Assembly: GCA_034620365.1 (NCBI GenBank)
Contig: JAQGEQ010000357.1
Location: forward strand, 62,001 to 126,000
From: Pegea sp. RAD2-039
Lineage: Eukaryota; Chordata; Thaliacea; Salpida; Salpidae
Direction of reading: 5' to 3'
Length of the DNA: 64,000 bases
A program made the translations under genes and the position numbers. Below are positions 15,001-25,754 of the stretch, one piece after another. How positions within the stretch are numbered: the stretch's first letter is position 1; every line of letters begins with the position of its first letter. The notes under the pieces were generated by a model. It was not told the DNA's origin and did not search any database. It saw only the letters and a program-made list of their open reading frames with translations.

Positions 15001-16548
15001 ATCCAAATTCCGATAGTATCTGTCGATCACGCAGGTCAGTATTGCCAACTGAATCACGTGTGATGACGTCATGACACGTAGGAGTGTACGCGATGACGGC
15101 GGCAAACGATGCTGGTTCGATTATTCATCACGTGCGAGTCATCATTCATTCAGCCCCTTATATTGAGGCGCATGGGCCATCACATATCATTATATCTGAA
15201 GGCGAGACCTTTACGTTGTCAGTTGATGTTCAGGGTTTACCTCGACCAGGCGTTCGTTGGTACAAGCAGAATCGCGAGGTGATGACGTCACTTGTTGATG
15301 TAATGTCCTATTTACGATGATGACGTAGGTGGACGTGACTAGCGACCGCGTCCATTTGTTGCCAGACGGAAGTCTAAAGGTGCAAGACGCGACTAAACTC
15401 GATTCAGGTCATTTTCTTATCGAAGCCGTCAACATCGCGGGACGCAGCACTCGTGAATTCGAGGTGATGACGTCATCACTTCCACACCATACTCACCACC
15501 CTCATTTTAGTTGACGGTTCAAGTTGCTCCTATCATAACCACAGCACCGCGCGATTCACATGTTCGCGATGGTGAGTACGTGGTGATGACGTGTACCGCG
15601 AGCGGTTTTCCTTTACCTTCCATCACTTGGAGGTTCACCGAAAATCTCGTCACTGGAGGGCGGATTAGGATCGAGAAGATGCCAGGACGCAGCAGGTGGG
15701 AATGAGGGCGTTGCTATGGGTTACTAATGAGCTTCTCGATTGATAGGTTGTCAATCGATCATGCGCGATCGAAAGATGCGGGAATGTACACGTGTGAGGC
15801 GGAAAATCCGGCGGGAAAACGAATGGCGGTCGCGTTTGTCACGGTTGACCGACCACCTCAATTTGTCGATGGGACTAGTGACCAGCGCGTGGTCCGGGTG
15901 GGTGAAGACGCGATGCTTCATTGTGTCGTCAGAGCCGACCCACGGCCCATAATCACTTGGACTAAAGATGGAAAGGTGCGAAGAGACGACGCGGAGACGC
16001 GAAGTGATGACGTCACTTCTTCTGTGTAGGAAGTCTCGTTGGGTGAGAGGATGAGAGTGTTCGAAAACGGCTCTTTGGCGCTCTTTGATACGATTCGAGA
16101 TGATTCTGGAAATTATAAATGCGTAGCAACGAATACTGTTGGAAGCGTGAGTCGTCGTCGACCACCTCTTCTGTCCCACAACTAACATGCTGCCCTACAG
16201 GCTGAGAGAATCTTTAAATTGACGCTGCAGATGGCCCCTAGGTGGCTGATCCGTCCCACAGATGTGTCTGTGGATGCTGGGGATACTTTTGTACTGGACT
16301 GTACTGCTGTGGCTGAACCTCAACCTATCATTGGTCGGTTACTATGGCAACATGTCCTTATCTTCTTTACCAGTTTCTTTCTTCCAGCTTGGTTCAAACA
16401 AGGCGAGCCGCTCGTCTATGACGATCGAGTCACGTTGCTACGCAACAACTCACTTCACGTGACAGCTAGTCGCCTTGGAGATACCGATTCTTATTTCTGT
16501 ATCGTCAGTAACTTTCTAGGAGCCATCAATCACGAAGCCAAAGTGGTC
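1..16548 (+). other. HMCN: Hemicentin Ig I-set domain array (1 partial + about 40 domains)
   Basis: Each repeat of about 90-95 residues starts with a Pro-Pro-x-Ile type motif. It then shows the B-strand cysteine, the Gly-x-Pro-x-Pro stretch before the invariant tryptophan, and the D-x-G-x-Y-x-C motif followed by Asn-x-Ala-Gly. Representative domains start near 905 (APPR), 3,174, 4,207, 5,356, 7,291, 10,817, 13,716 and 14,095. Domain 23 recovers its cysteine ([13 protein letters not shown]) if the intron is 9,330-9,381. Domain 23 continues correctly if the next acceptor is at about 9,550 rather than 9,529. Two consecutive domains, at about 14,797-15,148 and 15,151-15,463, lack both cysteines. 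Confidence 0.9.
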
Positions 16549-19500
16549 GTAAGGGTTCGTGGCCCACCTGTCCCTGTCTTTGATCAATTGTCAAAGATAG
16601 CATTTGTAGGTGAATGGCGGCTTCACGTCCTGGTCACCATGGGGGTCGTGCTCATCAAGCTGTGGCGACGGATTCCAGCTAAGAATGAGATTTTGTATAA
16701 ATCCTGCTCCTGCTAATGGAGGAGTTCCATGTCCCGGAGAGCCTGAAGAGCAAAGAAGATGCGAGCAAGCCAACTGTCCAAGTAAATAACCACCGACCCA
16801 CCCAAAAGTGTTCTCATCGCCCCCTTTGACAGTCGACGGTGGCTGGGGCAGCTGGGGACCATGGGAAGAGTGCTCACAGACATGTGGAAGAGGTGTAAAA
16901 ACGCGATTACGCGATTGTAACAACCCTTCGCCCCAATTCGGGGGTCTCAGTTGTGATGGAGAAGCTTCAGAGAGCGCTGAGTGCATCGACACCGAGTGTG
17001 CAAGTGAGTGATGACGTCACAAATCATCGATGACGTCACATGGTTTATTTTGGGGCAGTTGATGGACATTGGACAGAATGGGGCGAGTGGAGCGCGTGTG
17101 GAGCGACGTGTGGGGAATCACTGCAGACGCGACGACGAGCGTGTAGCAATCCAGCGCCATCTGGCGGCGGAATCGAATGTTTTGGATCAGAAACAGCCAC
17201 AAAAGTCTGCAGCTTACGCAGTTGCCCTGGTGATGTCATCAGCACACGATCTACTCACCAACCAACCTACTTCTCGCGTAGTGAATGGTAACTGGGCAGC
17301 GTGGAGCTCTTGGGGTATCTGTAGCTCTTCTTGTGGCGGAGGGACGCGAAACCGCGCGAGAACCTGTTCGGATCCCGTCCCACAGAACGGAGGACAACTT
17401 TGTTCGGGATCCAACCAGCAAATCGATAATTGTAACATCGAGCCATGCTCAGGTGAAGCGTTTAGACGTCACTGTGACGTCATCATGACGCTGTTTGCTT
17501 GTAGTGAATGGAAACTGGGGCTCGTGGGGCAGCTGGAGTGAATGCTCACGTACATGTAGTGGAGGACAGATGAATAGATATCGGTCCTGTTCTGACCCAC
17601 CACCACGATTTGGTGGTCGCTTCTGTCCTGGAAGTGATTCTGAAATGCGAGGATGTGGACTGGTCCAGTGTCCAGGTACTTGTACTTCAAATTGAATAAA
17701 GTGACCAGAAGTTGATGTTTTAGTGGACGGTGGCTGGTCTGAATGGTCCAGTTGGAGTGAATGTAGCGTGACGTGTGGCAGCGGTGAACGCGTGCGTCAA
17801 CGGCAGTGTAGTAATCCTGTACCTCGTTTCGGAGGTAGTAAGTGTCATGGTGACGGCAATCAAGCGGAAAGGTGTCTTGTCACTAATTGTCAAGGTCTGG
17901 ACATCTTCTCGTAAATCTTAAATTAATCTTTCCCATCTTAGGGACCCCGGATCATGCAACTGGGATTTTATTCGGGACCATCAATAATACTCCTTTTGGG
18001 GGTTCCCCAATAATCGCAAACGGAACGAAAATCGAAGATAAAAAAACGAGAATCTTCGCGACTATTAAAAGCGTTCCTCCTTCAGTTGGTAAAGATTTAT
18101 TTTTAGTTTATCTTCATCTTCAATGTTTGCTTCGTCCAATCAGGAGCTTACTTGAAAAGTCAGGTATCTATTCTCACTCCAATCTACTGGACAATTGCAA
18201 GAGAGCTCGATGGAGCCTACAACGGTTACTCGCTCACAAAAGGATTCTTCAATCGAGATGTGATGGTAAGATGTCCTTGGTTTTATCATTAGAGTCTAAA
18301 TAAGATGATTTGTAGGTGGAGTTTCCGACCGGAGAGATTGTGAGGATGGAGCACAAATGTAGAGGTGTTGATAACGAAGGAAGACTGATAATTCATTCCG
18401 ATGTCAAAGGAAATGTCCCAGATGTTGATTTAGGGACCCAGATTGACATCAAAGTTGGAACTTTTACTGATTAAAGACTTTAAATTTTTTATCAACTTTT
18501 GTCAGGATTACACTGAGGACTACATCCAAACTGGACCAGGGTCTATATACGCTTTTTCGGACAGATTGATTTCTTTGGATACTTTTATTATGCCCTACAC
18601 TTGGAATCATTCAATCTCTTACAACTCTTCTCTCGGCAAAGTCATCTCTCAACCACATCTTAAGACATTTAATCAACTCTTTCATCTAACAGATGCCTTT
18701 CCTAGTTGAGATCTTATATGCCCGAAACATCCAAGTTAACTACGATCTACGACTTCAACAACTTCATTTCAATCTTGATGTATCAATTGGTCCAGGCGAG
18801 TTCAGGGACACTTGTCCATATGGTTTTATTCTTGACCCAACTGGACAGTATTGCAATGGTACGTTTGTCAAATAGCTTTCTGTTACTATCAACTTTAGTT
18901 GATTTCCGTAGATGAAGACGAATGTGAAATGTGGAATCCTTGCTCTCATGACTGTGTTAATGTACCCGGCTCTTTTATTTGCAACTGTCCACTGGGCTAC
19001 ACAGTCAGCACTGACGGTCGAAGTTGTGATGGTTAGTGACCAACTATTATCTATCGACTGTTTTTGTAAAAAGCAAATTTGGTTGCAGATTTAGATGAAT
19101 GCCTCACAGAACAGTATGTTTGTGGACCAGCTCTAGAATGTTTGAATACCTTAGGTTCTTACAAATGTGTGGTTACTTGTGAGCCAGGCATGAAGCGTGC
19201 AGATGATGGAATCACTTGTCAAGGTTTGAAACTTTTGTAATTTAATTGATATCATTTTAAGATTTGTTCAAAACTTCTAGAATATCTAATCAATGTTTTT
19301 TAATTATTTTATAGACATTGATGAGTGCGAAGAAGCAACAGAAAGAATTTGCGATCACACTTGCACTAACACACTTGGTTCTTACCGATGTGAATGTCGT
19401 TCTGGATACCGAAAACTTTACAACGGCAAATGCAGGGGTTAGCTATGATATATTTTACAGAGATAGTTTATCCTGATCCTTATTTGTGATAAATCAAAAA

Positions 19501-20968
19501 TCAGTCGCGACAGTACTTCTTGGAATCTAATCTCTGAGAAATAATATTTTATTAATATCAAATAGAAAGTTCTTTTAGCTTCATTTAAAAGTATAAAAGT
19601 TTAATAGTTGTCTTTACGAATTTTTTCCGGAATAAAAGCTCAAATGTTTGAAGAAATCGTTGCCAGGAGCTGTTAAATTTAGCTCAGATTTTAATATCAA
19701 TTAGCTAAATTAAAATCAATACAATATTCATTCTTAAAATTTCAACTAACCAAATGTAGGTTAAGTGAAATTTTCAGGTTTAAATATCTTAAGATGACAT
19801 TTAAATAAAAGTTGTAATTTGCAGATATTAATGAATGTCGAAGAAATGTTTGTAGAAAAGATCAAAGATGTCGAAATACTCAAGGAGGGTACCGCTGTAT
19901 TGATGACTGTCCACCAGGAATGAGAAAGAACTCACTAGCTGTTTGCGTCGGTTTGTAAAGATACTTTTACTCACTGAAATCATCTTCAGACTTTTACTTT
20001 GTATTTATGACAGATACAAATGAATGTGTGACTGGATTACATGACTGCGGCGAGGGTATGATCTGTGAAAACACTCCAGGCGGTTACAATTGTATTTGCC
20101 CTCCAGGATTTAAGGGTTCTAAAGTTGATGACTCTTGTGTTGGTCTGTAATAGTTGATCTATCACCTTTCCAAGCTAATTTATTTTTCATTACAGATATA
20201 AACGAATGTGAATTGAAGCCACCTCTATGTGAGTATAACTGCAATAATACCAAAGGAAGCTACAATTGTATTTGTCCTGTTGGATACCGACTTTCTAAAA
20301 ATGGTCACAACTGTAGAGGTTGGTCACTAGTTTCTTTAAAGAGGCATCCACTAAGACATATTCCTGCAAAGATATCAATGAGTGTCGGGAAGGTATTCAA
20401 AGATGTCCGAAAAATCGGATGTGCTTTAATCAAAGGGGTACCTCCACCTGTATCGATACCCCATGTCCACCAACTTACACTAGAGCGGAAAGCGGGTAAT
20501 TTTTCTTAACTGGTCCACCTTAAATACTTCAACGGCCAGATTTAATGGGCAGGCACTGCGTAAGACGATGTACAGGACCAAATTGTAATGGACAACCGCG
20601 GTACGCGATCGAATACAAAACAATTGCTCTCCCTTACGGCATTACACCATTCCAAGATCTTGTTCGTCTCAGCGTTTACTCTGATAGTGAAGAGCTTCAC
20701 ATGAACACAAGGTAAGTTCCTCCACGTCTTGATCTACATCTAATTTTATTTCTGGTACAGATTCTCTGTAAGAAACACGTATGGTGGACCCTTTAATATT
20801 CGAAATGAACATCACAAAGGCGTTCTTTTCACAACTGCTGGTGAACTACAGAAGTCGAGAACTTATCATATTGAAGCTCAGGCTACATCCTATTCTTCAG
20901 ATAACTCTCATGTAGAATACTACACCAAATTTATCATCTATATAAATGTCGGCTCTTTTTATTTCTAA
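1..20968 (+). CDS. HMCN: Hemicentin (giant extracellular matrix Ig/TSP1/G2F/EGF/fibulin protein), 3' part, 5' end outside window
   Basis: Hemicentins are very large secreted matrix proteins that form tracks and flexible attachments between tissues and basement membranes. The window opens inside an Ig domain, so the N-terminal VWA domain and the first Ig domains lie upstream. In order I read an I-set Ig array (to about 16,548), six TSP1 repeats (16,610-17,894), a nidogen-type G2F domain (17,942-18,858), seven EGF-like modules (18,912-20,495) and a fibulin-type C-terminal module (20,553-20,968), ending with TAA at 20,966-20,968. Most Ig domains are encoded by two exons with phase-1 introns at the domain boundaries, so whole modules could duplicate without frameshift. 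Introns are mostly 40-70 bases; exceptions are near 7,837-8,502 and 11,013-11,451. I found no frame break: apparent breaks near 9,330, 9,500 and 20,496 resolve with alternative acceptors. The six TSP1 count equals vertebrate HMCN1. Naming is secure at family level; the paralogue is not assignable. Confidence 0.95.
7940..8150 (+). repeat. Dispersed repeat family 1, copy 1 (inside a hemicentin intron)
   Basis: This segment sits in the unusually long intron 7,837-8,502. It shares a conserved order of blocks with 56,595-56,800 and, on the other strand, 49,968-50,092. The blocks are AAGTTGACATCTA, then TTTCTGCGCATGCGCTTT, then a T-rich TTTAGTRACG block before a variable GACCYTG block, then ACGCTT, then a CCTGTCCTA..AACAGGG end. 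It is GC-richer than the surrounding intron. No open reading frame, target-site duplication or terminal inverted repeat is evident by eye, so the class is unknown (MITE- or SINE-like). Confidence 0.75.
16610..17894 (+). other. HMCN: Six thrombospondin type-1 repeats of hemicentin, one exon each
   Basis: Six exons each encode one TSP1 repeat, with the W-x-x-W tryptophan pair, C-S-x-(S/T)-C-G, and the later GG-x-x-C and terminal Cys-Pro/Gly motifs. They start near 16,610 ([11 protein letters not shown]), 16,833 ([11 protein letters not shown]), 17,058 ([11 protein letters not shown]), 17,281 ([11 protein letters not shown]), 17,505 ([11 protein letters not shown]) and 17,724 ([11 protein letters not shown]). 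The fifth has C-S-G-G in place of C-G-x-G. Introns between them are short, and several contain the TGACGTCA palindrome. TSP1 tryptophans are commonly C-mannosylated; that is family knowledge and cannot be seen in the DNA. Confidence 0.93.
17942..18858 (+). other. HMCN: Nidogen G2F domain of hemicentin
   Basis: Five exons follow the last TSP1 repeat and encode a G2F beta-barrel-like domain. Recognisable parts are [19 protein letters not shown] near the start, a middle segment with [13 protein letters not shown] and [19 protein letters not shown], then [17 protein letters not shown] with the typical tyrosine/glycine pattern, and a last exon from about 18,692 reading [10 protein letters not shown]. 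In nidogens this fold binds collagen IV and perlecan; in hemicentins it supports matrix assembly. Exon joins keep the frame. Confidence 0.85.
18912..20495 (+). other. HMCN: Seven EGF-like modules (mostly calcium-binding type) of hemicentin
   Basis: Seven exons each encode one EGF module. All begin after a phase-1 intron with the calcium-binding signature Asp-x-(D/N)-E-C: DEDEC (18,912), DLDEC (about 19,091), DIDEC (about 19,316), DINEC (about 19,825), DTNEC (about 20,013), DINEC (about 20,196), and DINEC inside a last exon starting near 20,343. The hydroxylation-type motif C-x-N-x-x-G-S-Y/F-x-C is present in most. The seventh matches the last EGF of vertebrate hemicentin (NRMCFN then CIDTPCPP) and completes its final cysteine in the next exon. 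Confidence 0.9.
20553..20968 (+). other. HMCN: Fibulin-type C-terminal module of hemicentin
   Basis: Two exons (20,553-20,711 or thereabouts, and from 20,761) encode the domain that ends hemicentins and fibulins. It begins [12 protein letters not shown] and continues [14 protein letters not shown], where vertebrate hemicentin has a closely similar EYKLVSLPFGI-like stretch. It ends with an alternating hydrophobic beta-strand segment and the stop TAA. The acceptor used is the AG at 20,551-20,552; the AG at 20,538-20,539 would put the conserved cysteines out of frame. Confidence 0.88.
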
Positions 20969-22045
20969 CAAAACATTTTGTAATTGTTTTCAAAGAAAAG
21001 AGCACTGTTTTTAAAATATGTTATTAAACAATTACTTGAAAGAAACCATTTCTTTTTATGAAACAATTTCTTAATAATCCTATACAATTTAAATCTTTTT
21101 TGTATGTTTAGAATTAAAACTTTAAATTAAAAACTTAGCTACTTGAATATATGTCAAATGGTTTTTCAACTATGCTCCAAATTAGTTTACTGTTTAGTTT
21201 TGATTTTCATTCATCTTATAGATTGTAATATTCTGTGTTTTATGTTGCAACTGTATCGACATAAAAAGTATGATGTTGTAGCCTGGCGCAAACTTTGAAA
21301 TTACAGGTAATATAGAATAACCCAAACCAAAATCATGTTATAACTTTTAACTGGTTCTTTTACTCAGTTTGTTTTAAACATAAAAAATGTAAATAAATTT
21401 TTCTAATGTTTATCAACATGTCTTTGAGGAGTGTAAAAGAGTAGTTATCTCCTTAATATCATTTGTTTGTTTAAGATCAGAATAAATTGAAAAATTATTG
21501 TAAGCGCTAACTAAAACATGGAGTTGAAACGAGTTTTTGAGTTAAAATTAACTCTTAAAAATATGAAAGTTGTAAAACATGAAATAAGTAGCTACTAATG
21601 CTAATTTATTACAACTAAATGTTTAACTCTTTTTATATAACGGTGAAAATTTCCAAAGGTAATAATGAAACTGCAAAATGCTTTTTAATAGAAGCAAAGT
21701 CCGATAAGAAACTGGCTTACAGCCAAGAATACAAAAAACTTTGTTTCTATAAGCGATAAAAGACGTATTATATTATTATATTATTTCATCAAATCTTAAC
21801 CTCCTAAATTGTTTCATTTTAAAAAAAACTCACTACTAGCTATTAATATCTATAAAACATTGCTACTTTTTAATAACTGATCATATGAAACCATAAATAA
21901 AACAAAATTAATATTTTCAACTAACGGATAATGGTAATTATCTTTAATTTATTTTAATTTTATACTTGTAGTATAAAGGGTTTGATATATTTATCAAAGA
22001 ATAAAATTTATTAATAAATCGATTTATGATAATAAATAATTATTT
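20969..22045. other. AT-rich intergenic DNA after hemicentin
   Basis: No open reading frame of note. It presumably begins with the hemicentin 3' UTR; several A/T-rich polyadenylation-like hexamers occur and none stands out. Confidence 0.6.
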
Positions 22046-22400
22046 CCGCCTCCGTAGTGTAGCACCCGAATAACACGCAGAAGGTTCAGGGTGAAAACAT
22101 AACTTTGACAAAGAAAAGTCCATAAAAAAACCCGAGTAGAAGGGCCAAGCAAGTCTGGTTAAACACAACACTTCTAGGAGACTCAAAACTTTGAATTTAG
22201 AGCCCCATAGGGGTTAGAGCCTCGTAGGCAGTTTGTGCTGCGACGCCAGCAGGGCGCAGCCGCGGTCTTTCTGTTCCGCTGCATAATCTTGTTGGCGTGG
22301 AGAGTGAAATTCTGCTGCATAGGCAACAACTGGATCTCCATAATTTCTGCCCTGGTATTCAGCAAAGCCGTTCTCGGCCAAGCCAGGCCATTTGTTTTTC
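22046..22400 (+). mobile_element. tRNA-derived SINE, copy A
   Basis: A GC-richer island in AT-rich DNA. Its head, CCTCCGTAGTGTAG...AACACGCAGAAGGTTC..., resembles a decayed tRNA-Val gene with part of the D-arm to anticodon region missing, followed by GTGAAAACATA. The body is shared, in reverse orientation, with 33,849-34,241: blocks such as AGAAGGGCC, ACTTCTAGGAGACTC, GCCTCGTAGGCAGTTTGT and TCTTTCTGTTCCGCTGCATAA all have counterparts there. It is non-autonomous; two 60-codon ORFs inside it are chance. The exact 3' end is uncertain. Confidence 0.75.
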
Positions 22401-25400
22401 TTCTAATTGTACTTGCTAGGCTTTAATTTGTTTATATTTATCAAACTTACAACTAAACAGCTTTTATATATATATATTTATAATCATTTTAAGTGCCAAA
22501 CAGCTAAAATATACTTCCTAAGGCTTAAAAGATTTAAAGGAATGCACACAGTCTGACAAAATCTTTTCAGTGATTGGAAGTTAAAAAAATAAAAAAAATA
22601 AGTAATTGTTAATAATTAGTAATTAAGTGATTGTAAAATCTTTTCATTAATTAAGATTTGTCGTCTATTTTAAAATTTTGTTTTAAAAATATGATTTAAG
22701 CAATTTTGCCAAGAAATAAGTTATATTTCTGCCAGATTCTTTGTTTTCTTCACTTATTTTGTTTTTGGTTCATAATTCATAATTATGAAGTCTTCCTATT
22801 TTTCTATTTTAACTATGTTAAACTGTGATACTTAAGACTATCTTTCTGCTCATATTGTCTTGTGCTTGATATAAGACCTGTTTAATTTGTTATCTGTAGC
22901 CAAGGGTTGAGAAGATTTAATAAATAAAACAACTCTACTAAAAAATCAAAGCTTTAACTCAAATATTGCTTAATGCTTACTAAAGGTTACCAAATCTTTT
23001 AAATAACTTATTGTAGCGATTATTCTCTGAATTCTGTTGGAAAATACATTTAACAAAATAATGTAAATATAATCTTACAAAAAAAATCTAAGTGCTTATG
23101 GCAAAAGTTAGATTTAGATCATAAGAACAAGTGTTATATAGAGTAGCCATTTACGTTTATTAAGAGCATTGTTAAGTAAGAAGTAAATTTGGCTAATGTG
23201 GTTGTCATGAGTAACATTAATAAAAGAATGTCACAATTAAAATTTTAACAATAAGTTTGATATTTAATGAAAAATTAATTTTTTTTATTTTTTACAATAC
23301 CTGATTAACCTTACTTATTATATTATAAAAATGGAATTTAATGATATTGATTGATATTTGTTACTTTAAATTACTCTAAACTCCCTCGTGTGGTGAATGA
23401 CTTTATTACAGGCATGTACGACCAGCTGATTTTCTCTTAAGAAATTTACTAGACTTTTGTCAGCTTCGAATGTACATCTGTGCGCTTACGTCTGTTACGT
23501 ATTTTATAATTTTTTAGTTATTTTCATTCTTAATATTAACATTTTATCAAAAATTTGTTAAAATGCTTTCTATAAAAAGTTTTGTTGATCGTTATTTTCT
23601 CTACCTTATTCGTTTTATTGTTAGTATTAAAATTTAATTTTATGTATTTTAAATAGATTTTTTACTGACTTACAATAGTATATTAAGTTTAATTTTTTTT
23701 TTTTCAAAGTTCTCTAGAAATCCGAAAATTTTCAAATTATAGATTGGATTAAAAAATGATTTATATATAAATTTAATTCATATTTAAATTATTTAGAGAT
23801 GTAAATTTTTTAGTAGTGAGATTTTATTTGTGCTTTCAACAAGATCTTTTTAAGTTTTCTTATATTCATGATGATGATATTGTTGTAATTATTTTGTTAT
23901 CTTCTGCAATATTACTCACTCAAATTTAGTTATTTGAAAGTCAAATTATAGTTCATATTAATATTATAATATTAATTATATAGATTACAGTTAATATTAG
24001 TTAATTATACTTTTATTTATTGGTTTTCAAGCTTTAAACAACTTTAAATGGCTATTTGAACTTACCTAAAAAGTTGATAATATTTCTTATGTACTCCTGT
24101 TTGTTAATTCAATTTCTTTTTAATCTATTTTATGTACTACATTTAAATTAAGATGTTTGACTTTTAATTCTAATTTTTAAATATTTGATGTTGATTTTTA
24201 TTTTGAATATTTGTTTGATGGAGTTTTACTTTTATAAAAGTTTTTGAGTAAAAGTAATTCTAAAAAAAGTTTATAATTTTTGTTGAGCAAACCAATAAGA
24301 TATTTTTTATGATAATTTATTTTCAATACTTTTAAATTATAGAAATATAGTTTTATTCATTTTAAAAGATCATTAAATAAGTTAAAAGTCTATTATTGTA
24401 TTCTTTTCTTATCTAGTTTATCTAGGTTTTAGATTAGATATATATTTGCAAAGATTTAATCAGAATAAAATAGTTTTTTCTATGATAAAATCTGGCTATT
24501 TTACTTATATTTTTTATATAAAATATTTGTTTTGACATTATACTAATGTTACTTGTTATTTTGTGTTTTCTTATATATCTGTGTAAAAAAATAATATATT
24601 ATAATAATAAGTATGATAAATCTTTAAATTTATATAATATACTCTATATAATGAGTTTGTGTTAAGTATTTTTTATAAACTATTATGTTAGATATGTTTA
24701 AAATCAATTTTTACAAGCGAGTAATATTTGCTTCTAGATTTTTTAGCTAAACTTAATTTTTTATTTGAATTTACTTTTTATCTCAACTTGATTCAATTTT
24801 ATAAATTTTAAACAGAGTTTTCTGAATAAATTTTTTTGTTTTTATTCAAGTAGTATTGATAAATGGTTTATTTAGTATTTTTTATTTAAGATTTTTTATC
24901 AGTTTTTTCTTTGAATGTTGCTTTTAAAATAATTTAATATACAATGCCCAAATTTGTATTTTTAAAAATAAAACAAGTAATTTATAACTAATTCATTTTT
25001 TGTTTTGTATATTCAATAATTAATCAATTAGTTTCTTTATTTAGAATTTAAACCAGTTAGGGAATTTTATTTATTACTGTAATATATGTAAAAACTATGT
25101 GGAAACAAAGGAAAAAAAACCTTGTGGTTTCTAATGTGTACACATTTGATGGTAAGTTATTTAAATAATATTCTTTGATTGATTATGAAAATAAATACCT
25201 CTGATTAGTTTGTTTTTGGGAGATATATAGATGTTTAAAAGAATAGTTATTTATTTTGTTCAATGCATTGAGCTGAACAAGTAACATAATTAAACAAAGT
25301 TAATGTTGAAAGGTAAGAACTTAGTAGAAGAATAAGTAAAATATATGAATTAGAACTGTAAAATATTTAAGAAAATTAAGAAACTGGTAGTTATATTGTT

Positions 25401-25754
25401 AATTATATTTTTTTTAATTGTGTATGAAAGAAAAATAATTTCAGTAATTTATCTGAGGTTATTATATTATGTTTGTTAATATTCTTTGTTCATTATTATA
25501 TATAATTTATCATCTTTACATTTCATTTATCTGCCATACATTAAATAATTTAAATTATATCTTAAAGCACACTTTTAAAAGAGGAAATATTTGTTTGCTA
25601 ATTTTGAGTCATAAATTATTGTATCACAAAATATTTATTAAAAATAGGAGATATTCAATTTATTTCAAAAAAGTTAATAGTATTAATGTAAAAATGAATT
25701 TGTATGTCAAAGACTTGCACAAGTTAATGAGTCTAAAACTTGAAACTTTTAGGT
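22401..25754. other. AT-rich intergenic DNA between the SINE and DNAJC2
   Basis: Very AT-rich with homopolymer runs and no credible coding frame. The 116-codon frame at 25,469-25,819 has low-complexity composition, overlaps the DNAJC2 start in another frame, and is not believed. The segment ends with a splice acceptor TTTTAG at 25,747-25,752, just before the DNAJC2 start codon. Confidence 0.6.

Noticed and set aside
20491-20590. Apparent frameshift between the last EGF module and the fibulin-type end of hemicentin
   Set aside because: Using the acceptor at 20,551-20,552 instead of 20,538-20,539 restores frame and yields GHCVRRC, matching the vertebrate cysteine pattern.
22183-22426. Two ORFs of about 60 codons on opposite strands
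   Set aside because: Both fall in or across the SINE body and have no family features.
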